A stretch of 64,000 bases of DNA. It comes from Bacillus sp. FJAT-50079. GTDB taxonomy: Bacteria; Bacillota; Bacilli; Bacillales; Bacillaceae_C. This document shows positions 16,086-25,800 of the stretch, one piece after another (positions within the stretch are counted from its first letter, which is position 1; every line of letters begins with the position of its first letter). Where the stretch lies: contig NZ_JAGYPD010000001.1 of NCBI RefSeq assembly GCF_018343515.1, forward strand, positions 434,001 to 498,000. Direction: 5' to 3'. Made by a program: the position numbers and the translations under genes. The notes beneath the pieces are model-generated. The model was not told the DNA's origin. It did not search any database and saw only the letters and a list, made by a program, of their open reading frames with translations.

Positions 16086-16907
16086 ATGACAATGAAAAAA
16101 ACATTGACACTCGCTGGATCCGATTCGAGCGGTGGAGCAGGCATACAAGCAGACTTGAAAACTTTTCAAGAAAATGGTGTGTATGGAATGACGGCGTTAA
16201 CATCTATCGTAACGATGGATCCAAACAACGGATGGAATCATGAAGTTTTTCCGATTGATGTTGCTACCGTTGAAAAACAATTAAATACGATTCTTTCTGT
16301 TGGAATTGATGCAATGAAAACAGGAATGCTCGGTTCAGTAGACATTATTGAACTTGGCGCAAGAAAAATGGACGAACATCAAATGGCGAATATCGTCATC
16401 GATCCTGTCATGGTTTGTAAAGGGGAAGATGAGGTACTTCAACCTGAAAATACTGAAGCGATGCGCGAGCTTTTAGTTCCGCGTGCAACAATTGTAACTC
16501 CAAACTTATTCGAAGCATGGCAACTGGCCAAAACTGGACCGATCAAAACGATCGATGATATGAAAGAAGCGGCAGCAAAAATTCACGAGCTCGGTGCTAA
16601 AAACGTTGTGATTAAAGGTGGCGTAGGCATTGAGCATGATAAGGCCGTTGATCTTTTCTATGATGGTACGGATTTTACACTGTTTAAAGAACCTAAACTT
16701 GAAACAACGTATAATCACGGTGCTGGATGCACATTTGCGGCAGCGATTACTGCTAACCTTGCAAAAGGCAAATCAGTAAGAGATGCTGTTGAAGCCGCTA
16801 AACAATTTGTAACAGCAGCGATTGAACATGGCTGGAAATTAAATGAATATGTCGGCCCTGTTATGCATGGCGCTTATAGTCAATATGTTGGCAATGTGAA
16901 AAACTAA
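16086..16907 (+). CDS. pdxK: Pyridoxine/hydroxymethylpyrimidine kinase (PdxK/ThiD family)
   Basis: The 273-residue ribokinase-fold enzyme phosphorylates pyridoxal-type vitamers or hydroxymethylpyrimidine. Motifs: LAGSDSSGGAGIQADLKTF at the N-terminus, KTGMLGS at about 78, VIDPVMVCKG at about 106, and HGAGCTFAAAITANLAKG with the anion hole and the catalytic cysteine at about 213. The Cys in GAGC and overall length match the B. subtilis PdxK protein, formerly annotated ThiD. The ATG follows GGGAGG. No thiamine riboswitch is seen upstream, which slightly favours the vitamin B6 salvage role. It stands alone, with its own terminator. Confidence 0.85.
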   Translation: MTMKKTLTLAGSDSSGGAGIQADLKTFQENGVYGMTALTSIVTMDPNNGWNHEVFPIDVATVEKQLNTILSVGIDAMKTGMLGSVDIIELGARKMDEHQMANIVIDPVMVCKGEDEVLQPENTEAMRELLVPRATIVTPNLFEAWQLAKTGPIKTIDDMKEAAAKIHELGAKNVVIKGGVGIEHDKAVDLFYDGTDFTLFKEPKLETTYNHGAGCTFAAAITANLAKGKSVRDAVEAAKQFVTAAIEHGWKLNEYVGPVMHGAYSQYVGNVKN

Positions 16908-16913
16908 TTTCAA

Positions 16914-16948
16914 AAACCCGGTGGGACATTTTTCGTCTCAGCGGGTTT
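16914..16948. terminator. Terminator between pdxK and the LacI-type gene
   Basis: AAACCCG and CGGGTTT form a stem separating two convergent genes. The T-run on the plus side is short. Confidence 0.5.
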
Positions 16949-16981
16949 GTTGATCATAAATCGATTTAGTTCAAGCAAACT

Positions 16982-17992
16982 CTATTCTACTTTTGACTGT
17001 GAAGATTCTCTAACCATTAATTCACAAGGAAACACATATTGTCGAGCAACTTGCGACACCTTATTTTCAATATTATTAATAAGTAATTCTGCTGCCTTTT
17101 GCCCCATCTCAAATCCGGGCTGAGCAATCGTCGTTACTGGCGTCTCGACTAAATGTGCAAATGGAATATTATCAAAAACTATGAGTGCAATGTCTTCACC
17201 AATTTTCACTTGATTTTCTTTAAATGCCTCAAGTGTTTCAAGGAAAACTAGATCATTTCCAGCAAATAAAGCGGTTGGTGGCTCTGGTAGCGAAAAGAGC
17301 TTCTTTAATTCAGCTTTCATTTTATGAATTTCTGCATGTAACATATAGTCTTCTCTTAGCGGGATATTCTCTTCCTTCATTGCATCTTTATATCCTTGCA
17401 GCCTGTCAATTCGCGGACTTATGCTTAATGGCTGGGTGGCAATCGCAATCCGCTTATGTCCGTTTCCTATAAAATGACGAATTGCCTCGTAACTAGCCTC
17501 GCTATTGCTCGCCAAGACGAAATTAGCATGTAAACCTTCGACTTTCCTATCCATGAAAACAACGGGGTAATTTTCATTCATCATTTTTTCATACAATTCG
17601 ATATTTTTTCCCGTTGGAAAAATAATCAGACCATCCACTTGCTTTGCCCGCAATACTTCTATGTATTCCCTTTCCTTTTCCGGATCATCATCTGCATTAC
17701 AAAGGATGGCGTGCAATCCATGTTGCTGGCAATAATCCTCGATGGAACGGCTGACTTCTGTGGAAAAGCGGTGCATAATATTTGCGACAATTACGCCGAT
17801 CATTGATGTACGTTTTTGCTTAAGGCTCCGGGCCAAATAATTAGGTTGATAACCTAGTTCTTTGATCGCTTGATCGATTTTTTTCTTTGTCTCTTCTCCC
17901 ATATATTCAAATCGTTTATTAATAAATTGAGAAACAGTGCTTTTGGAAACCCCTGCTTTTTTGGCGACATCGGCCATCGTTACCCTTGACAT
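16982..17992 (-). CDS. LacI/GalR-family transcriptional regulator
   Basis: The 336-residue protein has an N-terminal helix-turn-helix (VTMADVAKKAGVSKSTVSQFIN, residues 4-25), the hinge LARSLKQKRT and a periplasmic-binding-like sensor domain (MIGVIVANIMHRFSTEV ... DGLIIFPTG ... VVFMDRKVEGL). It resembles the KdgR group that controls sugar-acid use, but no sugar gene lies next to it: neighbours are pdxK and yojF. GTCAAGGGTAACG-type upstream sequence gives no clear operator. The target genes are therefore unknown. It is monocistronic and reads towards pdxK. Confidence 0.82.
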   Translation of the reverse strand: MSRVTMADVAKKAGVSKSTVSQFINKRFEYMGEETKKKIDQAIKELGYQPNYLARSLKQKRTSMIGVIVANIMHRFSTEVSRSIEDYCQQHGLHAILCNADDDPEKEREYIEVLRAKQVDGLIIFPTGKNIELYEKMMNENYPVVFMDRKVEGLHANFVLASNSEASYEAIRHFIGNGHKRIAIATQPLSISPRIDRLQGYKDAMKEENIPLREDYMLHAEIHKMKAELKKLFSLPEPPTALFAGNDLVFLETLEAFKENQVKIGEDIALIVFDNIPFAHLVETPVTTIAQPGFEMGQKAAELLINNIENKVSQVARQYVFPCELMVRESSQSKVE

Positions 17993-18150
17993 AACATCTT
18001 CCTCTTTCGATCACTTTTACATACTATATTAAAGACTCTAATCTGTTTAATCCACTTTTATCGCACCCAAATAAGGACTACTCCCTCGTAATCACTCCTT
18101 TTTTTTAGTAAAATAGAACCATTACCCCATATTAAGGGAGGTTTATTTGA

Positions 18151-18498
18151 ATGGAAGAAATGAATACAATGCAAGTACAGCAAGTGATTAATCAATTTGC
18201 TGGAAAGAAGGTCTTCATACATTTAGAAACGACGAATGGGGCCTATGCTTCACATAAAGACGAAACTTTTTTTTCAGCCGGAGCGTATATTCGCAACGGA
18301 GAAATATGTTATGAACATGGAAAAATCGTTGGGGATGGTCCGTACCGAGTAGGATTGAAGCTCCCATACGGCTGGGTATATGCTGAAGGACTTACCCATT
18401 TTGAAATTGATCATCTTGGCAGGCTTTTGCTTGCAGGTTTAGACTTCGATGGTAAATTGGCGGTTGCACTTGAATTAAGTGAAACACCTTTCGAATAA
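18151..18498 (+). CDS. yojF: YojF-family protein (DUF1806)
   Basis: The 115-residue protein matches YojF: TMQVQQVINQFAGKKVFIHLETT at the start and GPYRVGLKLPYGWVYAEGLTHFE in the middle. Its biochemical role is not known. In bacilli it is almost always paired with bshB2, which starts 28 bases later here, so it may serve bacillithiol synthesis. The ATG has a GGGAGG site nine bases upstream. Confidence 0.87.
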   Translation: MEEMNTMQVQQVINQFAGKKVFIHLETTNGAYASHKDETFFSAGAYIRNGEICYEHGKIVGDGPYRVGLKLPYGWVYAEGLTHFEIDHLGRLLLAGLDFDGKLAVALELSETPFE

Positions 18499-18526
18499 TT
18501 TTTTAATAAAAAGGAGACGAATTCCG

Positions 18527-19210
18527 TTGGAAAAAGAACGTCACGTTTTAATTGTGCTTCCCCATCCCGATGATGAAGCGTTTGGAATTTCGGGGACAAT
18601 TTCTGCATATATCGACCAAGGAACTCCCGTTACGTACGCTTGTTTAACTTTAGGTGAAATGGGGAGGAGCCTTGGAAATCCACCGTTTGCAACCCGGGAA
18701 TCACTCCCACACATTCGTAAAGAGGAACTAAAAGCCGCTGCTAAAGCAATGGGTTTAGCCGATTTACGATTGATGGGCTATCGTGATAAAACGTTGGAAT
18801 TCGAAAATGATGAGCAGCTTGCAAACATGGTTTTTGGTTTAATTGAGGAGCTTAACCCTTCACTTGTCATTACCTTTTATCCTGGTTATTCGGTTCACCC
18901 TGATCATGAAGCGACTGGAAGGGCTGTCGTTCGTGCTGTTCGCAGATTGCCAAAAGAATCACGCCCCAAATTACATTGCGTCGCCTTTTCGAATAATCAT
19001 GAAGCCGAAATTGGGCAAGCCGATATCGTTCATGATGTTAGCCCATATTGGAAAAGAAAAATTGAAACGTTAAAAGCTCATATTTCCCAAACAGCTGGTA
19101 TGTTTGAGGACATGGAAGACGAACAAGCAGCGCAAAACCCGGATTTAATCGAACGCTGGCAAAAAGAACGCTTCTGGACGTATGACTGGGAAAAAGATAA
19201 GGTTTTATAA
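18527..19210 (+). CDS. bshB2: Bacillithiol biosynthesis deacetylase BshB2
   Basis: BshB enzymes remove the acetyl group from GlcNAc-malate in bacillithiol synthesis. This 227-residue LmbE-type zinc deacetylase has the metal motif LPHPDDEAFG at about residue 11 and VHPDHEATG at about 126. The TTG at 18527 lies about ten bases after AAAGGAG and gives the usual start (M)EKERHVLIVLPHPDDE. The frame is open further upstream but overlaps the end of yojF. The pair yojF-bshB2 is typical of Bacillus. BshA and BshC are not in the window. Confidence 0.9.
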   Translation: MEKERHVLIVLPHPDDEAFGISGTISAYIDQGTPVTYACLTLGEMGRSLGNPPFATRESLPHIRKEELKAAAKAMGLADLRLMGYRDKTLEFENDEQLANMVFGLIEELNPSLVITFYPGYSVHPDHEATGRAVVRAVRRLPKESRPKLHCVAFSNNHEAEIGQADIVHDVSPYWKRKIETLKAHISQTAGMFEDMEDEQAAQNPDLIERWQKERFWTYDWEKDKVL

Positions 19211-19214
19211 AAAA

Positions 19215-19246
19215 TAGCCCCTTCAGGCCAACGAAGGGGCTTTTTG
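19215..19246 (+). terminator. bshB2 terminator
   Basis: AGCCCCTTC and GAAGGGGCT form a nine-pair stem followed by TTTTT. Confidence 0.85.
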
Positions 19247-19260
19247 CATTTAGGTATATT

Positions 19261-20871
19261 TCAGTTTTTTACTGGCGCAAAATCGAGTATGCTTCTTTTA
19301 AATTCCGTACCGGTCATCAGTTGCCCCGATGGTGAGCGATACATAAGATGTTCCTCAGACAATTCGGTCGGTGAAGCGACACCCGCCGCGGCAGCAAGAT
19401 TAAATAATCCTTCTCTAAGTGAAATAACGTAATTGGCGACCCGGTACATTTTCTCCTCAATGACAAGCGCTTTTTCACGGTTTGGGTCCGTTGTTGCGAC
19501 ACCGACCGGACATGTATTGTTATGGCATACTTGCGCCATAATACAGCCCACTGAAATCATCATGCCGCGGGCGGTATTAACAAGGTCGGCGCCAAGGCAT
19601 AATGCATAGGCGATCTGATCAGGTGTAACTAATTTTCCCGAAGCAATGATTTTCAGCTGATCACGAATGCCATATTTTTTTAGCATATCATCAAGTAAAG
19701 GCAAGGCTGAAAATAATGGAAGCCCTGCTGCATCAGATAACTCTTGAAAAGTGGCTCCTGTCCCGCCCTCGCCGCCATCAATCGTTAAAAAATCAGGGGT
19801 TCTTCCAAGCTTAGCCATTTCACTTACAAAGCTCTCCACTTCTGCTATTGATCCCGCGACGATTTTTACCCCAACTGGCTTCCCTCCTACTTCCCTTAAC
19901 TCCTCTACGAAATGTAATAACCCTTCCGTATCGCGAAATTGCCGGAATCTGTTCGGGCTATCAACCGTTTGCCAAGGGGGTACATTACGAATTTCGGCAA
20001 TTTCAGGTGTGACTTTTTCACCTAGAATATGACCACCTCGTGTTTTTGCCCCCTGTGCTAGCTTTATTTCAAATGCCTTTACTTGGTTCATTTCACTTTT
20101 TTTCTTAAACAGCTCCCAAGAAAACTCCCCTTCCTCTGTTCGGACACCAAATAGTCCAGGACCAATTTGCATAATAATATCGACGTCTCCTCGTAAATGA
20201 TGCAAGGAAAGGCCACCTTCTCCTGTATTCATCCATGTTCCGCCTGCAATCCCAAGACCTTTCGATAAGGCAATAATCGCATTTTTCCCTAAAGCCCCAT
20301 AACTCATCGCCGATTGGCCGACGAGCCCTTTCACTTTAAATGCCTGTCTACAATGGTGTTCACCGATAACGACCGCATCTTCATTAGCTAATAGCTGAGG
20401 ATCTACGAGTCGATCTTCACAATGCTCTTTGCGATTAAACAGTCCTTCTCGATCAATTGTATATAACTTCGTTTGTACTTTAGGCTTTTGGTCAATGCGT
20501 AGCTCCTCGTGTAAAAGCGGAAACATTGCATTCCTTATGTAAAATCCCGGTTGATCAAAATCTCGCTCAGATCCAAATGCATGGATACGCTCTTTATACT
20601 TTCCTGATTTCACGACACTTTCATATTGGTGTCTTGAAAATGGTTTACCCTCACGATTATTAGTAAATAGATACTGTCTAAATTCCGGTCCGATATTTTC
20701 CATTAAATAACGAATATTTCCGAGCAACGGGTAATTCCTTAATACCGAATGTTCCTTTTGACGCGCGTCAAGTATGTAAATCCAAAGAAAAATAACGATT
20801 GGGACTAAAATCAATACAATGAAAACAATAAACATGATTAACGCAAAAAGCTCCGGAGTACGCATACCCAT
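19261..20871 (-). CDS. FMN-binding glutamate synthase-family protein (YerD-like)
   Basis: The 536-residue protein has an N-terminal membrane segment (about 8-30) and then a domain equivalent to the FMN-binding half of glutamate synthase. Visible features are GQSAMSYGALGKNA, TGEGGLS, KLAQGAKTRGGHILGEKV, TIDGGEGGTGA, and the iron-sulfur cysteines in CIMAQVCHNNTCPVG at about 440-454. It lacks the amidotransferase domain, so it is not a normal GltB; the substrate of this group is unknown. B. subtilis YerD has this build. The start could be ATG 20871 or 20865; AGGTG fits the second slightly better. Confidence 0.85.
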   Translation of the reverse strand: MGMRTPELFALIMFIVFIVLILVPIVIFLWIYILDARQKEHSVLRNYPLLGNIRYLMENIGPEFRQYLFTNNREGKPFSRHQYESVVKSGKYKERIHAFGSERDFDQPGFYIRNAMFPLLHEELRIDQKPKVQTKLYTIDREGLFNRKEHCEDRLVDPQLLANEDAVVIGEHHCRQAFKVKGLVGQSAMSYGALGKNAIIALSKGLGIAGGTWMNTGEGGLSLHHLRGDVDIIMQIGPGLFGVRTEEGEFSWELFKKKSEMNQVKAFEIKLAQGAKTRGGHILGEKVTPEIAEIRNVPPWQTVDSPNRFRQFRDTEGLLHFVEELREVGGKPVGVKIVAGSIAEVESFVSEMAKLGRTPDFLTIDGGEGGTGATFQELSDAAGLPLFSALPLLDDMLKKYGIRDQLKIIASGKLVTPDQIAYALCLGADLVNTARGMMISVGCIMAQVCHNNTCPVGVATTDPNREKALVIEEKMYRVANYVISLREGLFNLAAAAGVASPTELSEEHLMYRSPSGQLMTGTEFKRSILDFAPVKN

Positions 20872-20920
20872 TCACCTGCTTTTTTACTACTTATTTATCT
20901 CAATTCGTGAATTTTAAACA

Positions 20921-20951
20921 TAAAAATACCGCTGAATTCATTTCAGCGGTT
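20921..20951 (-). terminator. Terminator after the HAD-family gene
   Basis: On the minus strand ACCGCTGAA and TTCAGCGGT flank a four-base loop and are followed by ATTTTTA. Confidence 0.8.
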
Positions 20952-20956
20952 CATTG

Positions 20957-21832
20957 TTATTTTGATATTTTCAACCCTTCAAGCGCCTGTACAATTGCCT
21001 TGGCAACTCCATCATTATCGTTTGTATCAGTCACATGCTTAGCGATTTCTTTCACTGGCTTTTCCCCATTGCCCATTGCAACCGAATGACCAGCAATTTC
21101 TAGCATAGAGATGTCGTTATAGTTGTCTCCCAATGCCATTGTGTCTGCTAATGAAATGCCTTGAGCTTCTGTATATCTTTGCAAAGCGGCTCCTTTTTGA
21201 GCTTGATAATGCATCACCTCAAGGTTATTACGGCCTGATGATGTCACTTCAATTCCAGCAATTTCTTTCAGAAGTGTTCTTGCTTTTTCCAATGTTTCTT
21301 CGTCTCGTGAAAAGGCAAGAAATTTATATACATGACAATCTTCCTCTGCAAAAATTGGACCATAATCGTCAATGACTTTGATTAAGCGCTGATTAAAACG
21401 GTCATCTGCTGATTTACGGATTTCTTCAATGTTCATCGATGGATTTGCCGTATGGAAAATATCGACAACGACTTGAATTCCATTTTCATAGCTTGTCGTA
21501 TACGTGCCACCTCGTGTATACAATTCAAAATAAATATCTAAATCGGAAAAAACGGACGTGATTTTTGTTGAAGTTTCGCCATCAAGCCCCACCGAAAAAG
21601 ATACATTTCCATCTTTATCACGAATTTCCCCGCCATTTACACAAATAGCAGGACAATCAATTCCAGCTCTATCTAATACGTAGCGGACCTCACTATATGC
21701 CCTGCCCGTCGCAACGATAAAATCAATTCCTTGTTCCTGTGCTGCTTTAATTGCTTGAACGGTCGCCTCACTGACTTCTTGTTTCGCGTTTAATAATGTT
21801 CCATCCATATCTGATGCAATACATTTAATCAT
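20957..21832 (-). CDS. Cof-type HAD-IIB phosphatase
   Basis: The 291-residue protein is a haloacid-dehalogenase-like phosphatase of subclass IIB. Motif I is DMDGTLLN at the N-terminus, motif II is in IVATGRAYSEV, and motifs III and IV are the lysine in the QKGAAL region and MALGDNYNDISML near the C-terminus. A large cap lies between motifs II and III. Such enzymes dephosphorylate sugar phosphates or cofactors, with broad specificity. AGAAGGAGC precedes the ATG at 21832; the frame extends 23 codons further but lacks a better site. The gene is monocistronic. Confidence 0.87.
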   Translation of the reverse strand: MIKCIASDMDGTLLNAKQEVSEATVQAIKAAQEQGIDFIVATGRAYSEVRYVLDRAGIDCPAICVNGGEIRDKDGNVSFSVGLDGETSTKITSVFSDLDIYFELYTRGGTYTTSYENGIQVVVDIFHTANPSMNIEEIRKSADDRFNQRLIKVIDDYGPIFAEEDCHVYKFLAFSRDEETLEKARTLLKEIAGIEVTSSGRNNLEVMHYQAQKGAALQRYTEAQGISLADTMALGDNYNDISMLEIAGHSVAMGNGEKPVKEIAKHVTDTNDNDGVAKAIVQALEGLKISK

Positions 21833-22062
21833 TGAAAAGCTCCTTCTCGAAGAGGTTCTCCCCTCTCTTATTGCTTCATATTGTAACTGAATAAGCGACA
21901 CTTTGCAAAAAAGGGAGCCTATCTGCTATGATCATTATCTAAATCACTGTTTTCACGAACACTCTCTTTTTTGGCAAAATAAAGCTCTGGATTTCCTTAC
22001 CTCAATGCATTAAGATAAGGAAGGTTTGAATTTTTATGTATTAGATGAAAGGAACGTAAACA

Positions 22063-23417
22063 GTGAAAAACACTAGGGCATTTACAATAAATGATTTACT
22101 TCTATTTTTAATCCCGTCCATTATCGGCGTTTTTTTATTCATGATTCCAATCCCTCAAAGAGTGGGATCACCATTCCAATTGCTATTTTATCTAACTCAT
22201 TACAAAATTGGTTAAGTGCAATGATTCCAACAATCATGGTAGCGATTATTTTTATTGCTTTTATTGGAACCTTACTAGTAAAAACAGTAAGACCTCTTTT
22301 TATGAGCCGATCCTCATTTCTAACAGCATTGTTTGATGTTCCGGTTATTTGGGTAATTGCTCGAGTTTTGGCAGTCATTTTTTCAATCATGGTTTTCTTT
22401 AAGCTTGGTCCAGAAGCGATTTGGTCTGAAAATACTGGGGCCATTTTAATGTTCGATTTATTGCCTGTACTTTTTTGTGTTTTCTTTTTTGCAGGGTTAT
22501 TGCTTCCACTGCTCCTAAACTTTGGATTGCTCGAGCTTTTCGGGGCACTTTTAACAAAATTTATGCGTCCCGTTTTTAAATTGCCTGGAAGATCTGCCAT
22601 TGATGCGCTCGCCTCATGGCTTGGTGATGGGACAATTGGGGTTTTGCTTACTAGCAAACAATATGAAGATGGGTACTATACGAAACGAGAAGCGGCAATT
22701 ATCGGCACAACTTTCTCGGTCGTATCGATCACATTTAGCATCGTTATCATTAAGCAAGTTGGCTTAGAAAGCTATTTCGTCCCTTATTATTTGACGGTTA
22801 CCCTCTCAGGTATGATTGCCGCGATTGTCTTGCCACGCATATGGCCGCTTGCTAACAAGCCGAACACGTTCATTAATGAGAAAGTCGACGACAATACAAT
22901 GGAATTAATTCCTGATGGCTATTCGCGCTTCGAATACGGAATGGAACAAGCCCAGTTACAAGCAAGAAGAAGCCGCAGCGTTAGTAAATTTCTTCAAGAT
23001 GGAGTCAAAAATATTCTTGATATGTGGATAGGTGTCGCACCGATCGTTATGGCCATCGGTACGGTTGCATTAATCATCGCGGAATATACGCCGATCTTTC
23101 AATGGCTTGGTCTGCCATTCATCCCGCTCCTTGAATTACTGAGAATTCCTGAAGCACAAGCAGCATCACAAACATTGATTGTTGGTTTTGCGGATATGTT
23201 CCTGCCTTCCATCTTAGCAGCAGGAATTGAGTCAGAAATGACACGATTTATTATTGCTGCTGTCTCCGTTACTCAGCTCATTTATATGTCTGAAGTAGGT
23301 GGATTGTTGCTCGGTTCAAAAATACCAGTTGGCATGAAAGATTTAATTATTTTATTCCTATTGCGGACTTTAATCACATTGCCAATCATTACCTTAGTTG
23401 CTCATATCATTTTTTAA
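22063..23417 (+). pseudogene. YjiH-family nucleoside-recognition membrane protein, frameshifted
   Basis: Two frames together make one protein. The first starts at GTG 22063 after AAAGGAACGTAAACA and reads MKNTRAFTINDLLLFLIPS and IIGVFLFMIPIPQR, stopping at 22215. The second frame, offset by two bases, resumes with SGITIPIAILSNSLQNWLSA at about 22161 and stays open to 23417. The long part holds about ten membrane segments and Gate-type sequences (GDGTIGVLLTSKQYEDGYYTKREAAIIGT). A one-base loss (or two-base gain) near 22156-22163, in CTCAAAGAGTGG, explains the break. No slippery site is seen. It may be a true mutation or a sequencing error; an internal start at ATG 22221 lacks a ribosome-binding site. 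Confidence 0.72.
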
Positions 23418-23420
23418 TTT

Positions 23421-23467
23421 TAAAAATGCCTAGCCTCTAACCATTTTGGTCGGATGCTAGGCATTTA
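23421..23467. terminator. Bidirectional terminator between YjiH-like gene and recQ
   Basis: AAATGCCTAGC and GCTAGGCATTT form an 11-pair stem between two convergent genes with T/A runs on both sides. Confidence 0.8.
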
Positions 23468-23472
23468 TTGCA

Positions 23473-25596
23473 TCATGCATTTTTTTGCAAATACGCTCTA
23501 ATCATGAAAAAGCTAATTTCATCCGGTAGCAGCTCTTTGATTGGTGTCAGTCTCGTTGAATCAGCTTCTTTAACAGCCTTCGCAATAAGGTCTTCATATT
23601 GCTCCGGGATAAATTGGTTCCAATCGATTTCCATTCCTTCGTCAAAACACTTGATCAAATGTCCTTCAATCGTTCTCTCAGAAATCTCGCGTTCATTTGC
23701 AATCTGAGCAACACTATGACCCTCTTGTAACATCTTGTAAGTTGTATGATGACTCACTTCTTTATCGCTTTTTACGGCCGGCCTTTTTTCTATATTCGGA
23801 ACAAAGCTTGAAGTTTTTTCAACGTCATTTTCCTCACAATACAATTGAATCACTTCAAGAAATGGTGCTCCATACGCTTCTAATTTTCGTTCTCCGATGC
23901 CTTTTATGTGCAGGAGCTCTTGCTCGTTACGCGGCAACAATCCACTCATTTCTCGCAATGTCGCATCCGAGAAGATGATATATGGAGGTACTTTTTCCGC
24001 TTCAGCAATCTCTCTTCGTAACGCACGTAGCTTTTCAAATAAGTCATTGTCTTCAATAATTTGTGTAATCTGTACTTTTTCCTTCTGCATCACATGTTCT
24101 TTTCCACGAAGAACTTCTCCAGCCTGATTTGTTAGCAATAAGGTCGGATATGCGCCATCCGTTGGTCGTAAATATCCCTCGGCCGTCAGAAAGTCGATGA
24201 ATTCACTTACTTCCTTCTGCGTCTTTTCCTTCATAATTCCGTACGTCGACAACTGATCAAACTGAAAGCTTTTTATTTTTTTATCCCCTGAACCTGTAAG
24301 TACCTTCGCAATCATCGTCTTGCCGAAGCGCTCATTCATCCGTCGAATACAAGACAATACCATTTGCGCCTCAACCGTTACATCGACCTGTTCGCGATCA
24401 TCTGTACAATTTCCGCATTTTTCACACTCAGAAGCATTCTCTTCACCAAAATAATGAAGAATATATTGCTGTAAACATGACTCTGTATGACCATAGGCAA
24501 CCATCTGCCTTAGCTTTGCATATTCGTTTTCTTTGCGACCTTCATCCATATCAGATTGCTCTATTAAAAACGATTGGATGTGGATATCCTGTGGAGAAAA
24601 CAGTAGAATACAAGCACTTTCTTCACCATCACGGCCCGCTCTTCCCGCCTCTTGATAGTAAGCCTCCATATTGCGAGGGATATGAAAGTGGATAACAAAT
24701 CTTACGTTAGACTTATTAATCCCCATTCCAAAAGCATTCGTTGCAATCATAACCGTCACGTCATCGTAAAGAAAACGTTCTTGCATTCGATTCCGCTCAT
24801 GCTCTGACATCCCCGCATGATATTTTCCTACCGCTATCCCTTTTGTCTGTAAAAAATGATGAAGTCGATCGACTTCTTTCCGAGTTGCTGCATAAATAAT
24901 TCCAGCCTGCTCCTTATTTTTTCCAATATAGTCTATAAGAAAACGATCACGATCTTGTCCTTTTACAACTTGGAAATGCAAATTTTCCCGACCAAAACCA
25001 GTAATCACTGTGTTTTGATCGTCAATATGGAGAAGTTCACAAATATCTTCGCGCACATGAGGAGTAGCCGTTGCGGTTAGAGCCAAAACGACCGGCTTTG
25101 GCTTAATTCGACTAATCAATTGTTTTATATTTAAATAGCTCGGTCTAAAATCATGACCCCATTGCGAAATACAATGCGCCTCATCAATTGCAATGAGAGA
25201 AATGTGAATTCCATCAAGCAATCGAAGAAATGACGGAGCTTCAAGCCGTTCTGGAGCTACATAAACAAGCTTATACTCTCCATTATAAACACCAGCAAGC
25301 CGTTGCTGCATCTCTTCTCCAGAAATCGCACTATTAATATATGTAGAGGGAATGCCTGCTTTATCTAACGCATCCACTTGATCTTTCATTAATGAAATAA
25401 GAGGAGAAATGACAATCGTCACACCGCGAAAAAGCATCGCTGGTATTTGGTAACAAACTGATTTCCCCCCGCCCGTCGGCATGATACCGAGCGTATCCTT
25501 ACCATCCATTACTTTTTGAATAATCGCTTCCTGCCCATCTCGGAAATGATCATATCCGAAATGTGTGTGCAGCAGGTGATTTGCTTTAGTGAGCAA
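23473..25596 (-). CDS. recQ: ATP-dependent DNA helicase RecQ
   Basis: This 3'-5' superfamily 2 helicase acts in repair and replication-fork processing. Helicase motifs are visible: FRDGQEAIIQKVMDGKD (motif 0), GIMPTGGGKSVCYQ (I), IDEAHCISQWGHDFR (II) and the HIPRNMEAYYQEAGRAGRDG arginine-finger region (VI). Zinc-binding cysteines follow in ECEKCGNCTDD, then an HRDC domain (LRREIAEAEKVPPYIIFSD) and a C-terminal helix-turn-helix (HTTYKMLQEGHSVAQIANE) of the type found at the end of many Firmicutes RecQ proteins. At 707 residues it is longer than B. subtilis RecQ (591). TTG at 25596 lies nine bases after TGGAGG; the ATG ten codons upstream overlaps that site. Confidence 0.93.
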   Translation of the reverse strand: MLTKANHLLHTHFGYDHFRDGQEAIIQKVMDGKDTLGIMPTGGGKSVCYQIPAMLFRGVTIVISPLISLMKDQVDALDKAGIPSTYINSAISGEEMQQRLAGVYNGEYKLVYVAPERLEAPSFLRLLDGIHISLIAIDEAHCISQWGHDFRPSYLNIKQLISRIKPKPVVLALTATATPHVREDICELLHIDDQNTVITGFGRENLHFQVVKGQDRDRFLIDYIGKNKEQAGIIYAATRKEVDRLHHFLQTKGIAVGKYHAGMSEHERNRMQERFLYDDVTVMIATNAFGMGINKSNVRFVIHFHIPRNMEAYYQEAGRAGRDGEESACILLFSPQDIHIQSFLIEQSDMDEGRKENEYAKLRQMVAYGHTESCLQQYILHYFGEENASECEKCGNCTDDREQVDVTVEAQMVLSCIRRMNERFGKTMIAKVLTGSGDKKIKSFQFDQLSTYGIMKEKTQKEVSEFIDFLTAEGYLRPTDGAYPTLLLTNQAGEVLRGKEHVMQKEKVQITQIIEDNDLFEKLRALRREIAEAEKVPPYIIFSDATLREMSGLLPRNEQELLHIKGIGERKLEAYGAPFLEVIQLYCEENDVEKTSSFVPNIEKRPAVKSDKEVSHHTTYKMLQEGHSVAQIANEREISERTIEGHLIKCFDEGMEIDWNQFIPEQYEDLIAKAVKEADSTRLTPIKELLPDEISFFMIRAYLQKNA

Positions 25597-25676
25597 TAGA
25601 TAAAACCTCCATACTAGTAGATACATAATAGTATAGCAAAAATATGGATGTTTTTTTCATGATATTAAAACTGGTG

Positions 25677-25730
25677 ATTTCCGCGGGGCGGTCCGTGAGC
25701 TTTTTCAGACCCCGAGCTTCGTTCCTTTAA
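25677..25730. repeat. Truncated copy of a GC-rich dispersed repeat
   Basis: The stretch TTTCCGCGGGGCGGTCCGTG followed by AGCTT matches, with one extra G, the left half of the element at 53713-53840. The right half is missing or diverged. It is far more GC-rich than its surroundings. Confidence 0.65.
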
Positions 25731-25752
25731 TACCAATTTGGTCGAAAACAAT

Positions 25753-25792
25753 TAAAAAGATCCTAACATTCATTTTTCGAATGTCAGGATCA
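25753..25792 (-). terminator. Terminator of the rhamnogalacturonan lyase gene
   Basis: GATCCTGACATTC and GAATGTTAGGATC form a 13-position stem with one mismatch, followed on the minus strand by TTTTTAATTG. Confidence 0.8.
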
Positions 25793-25800
25793 TCTATCAC

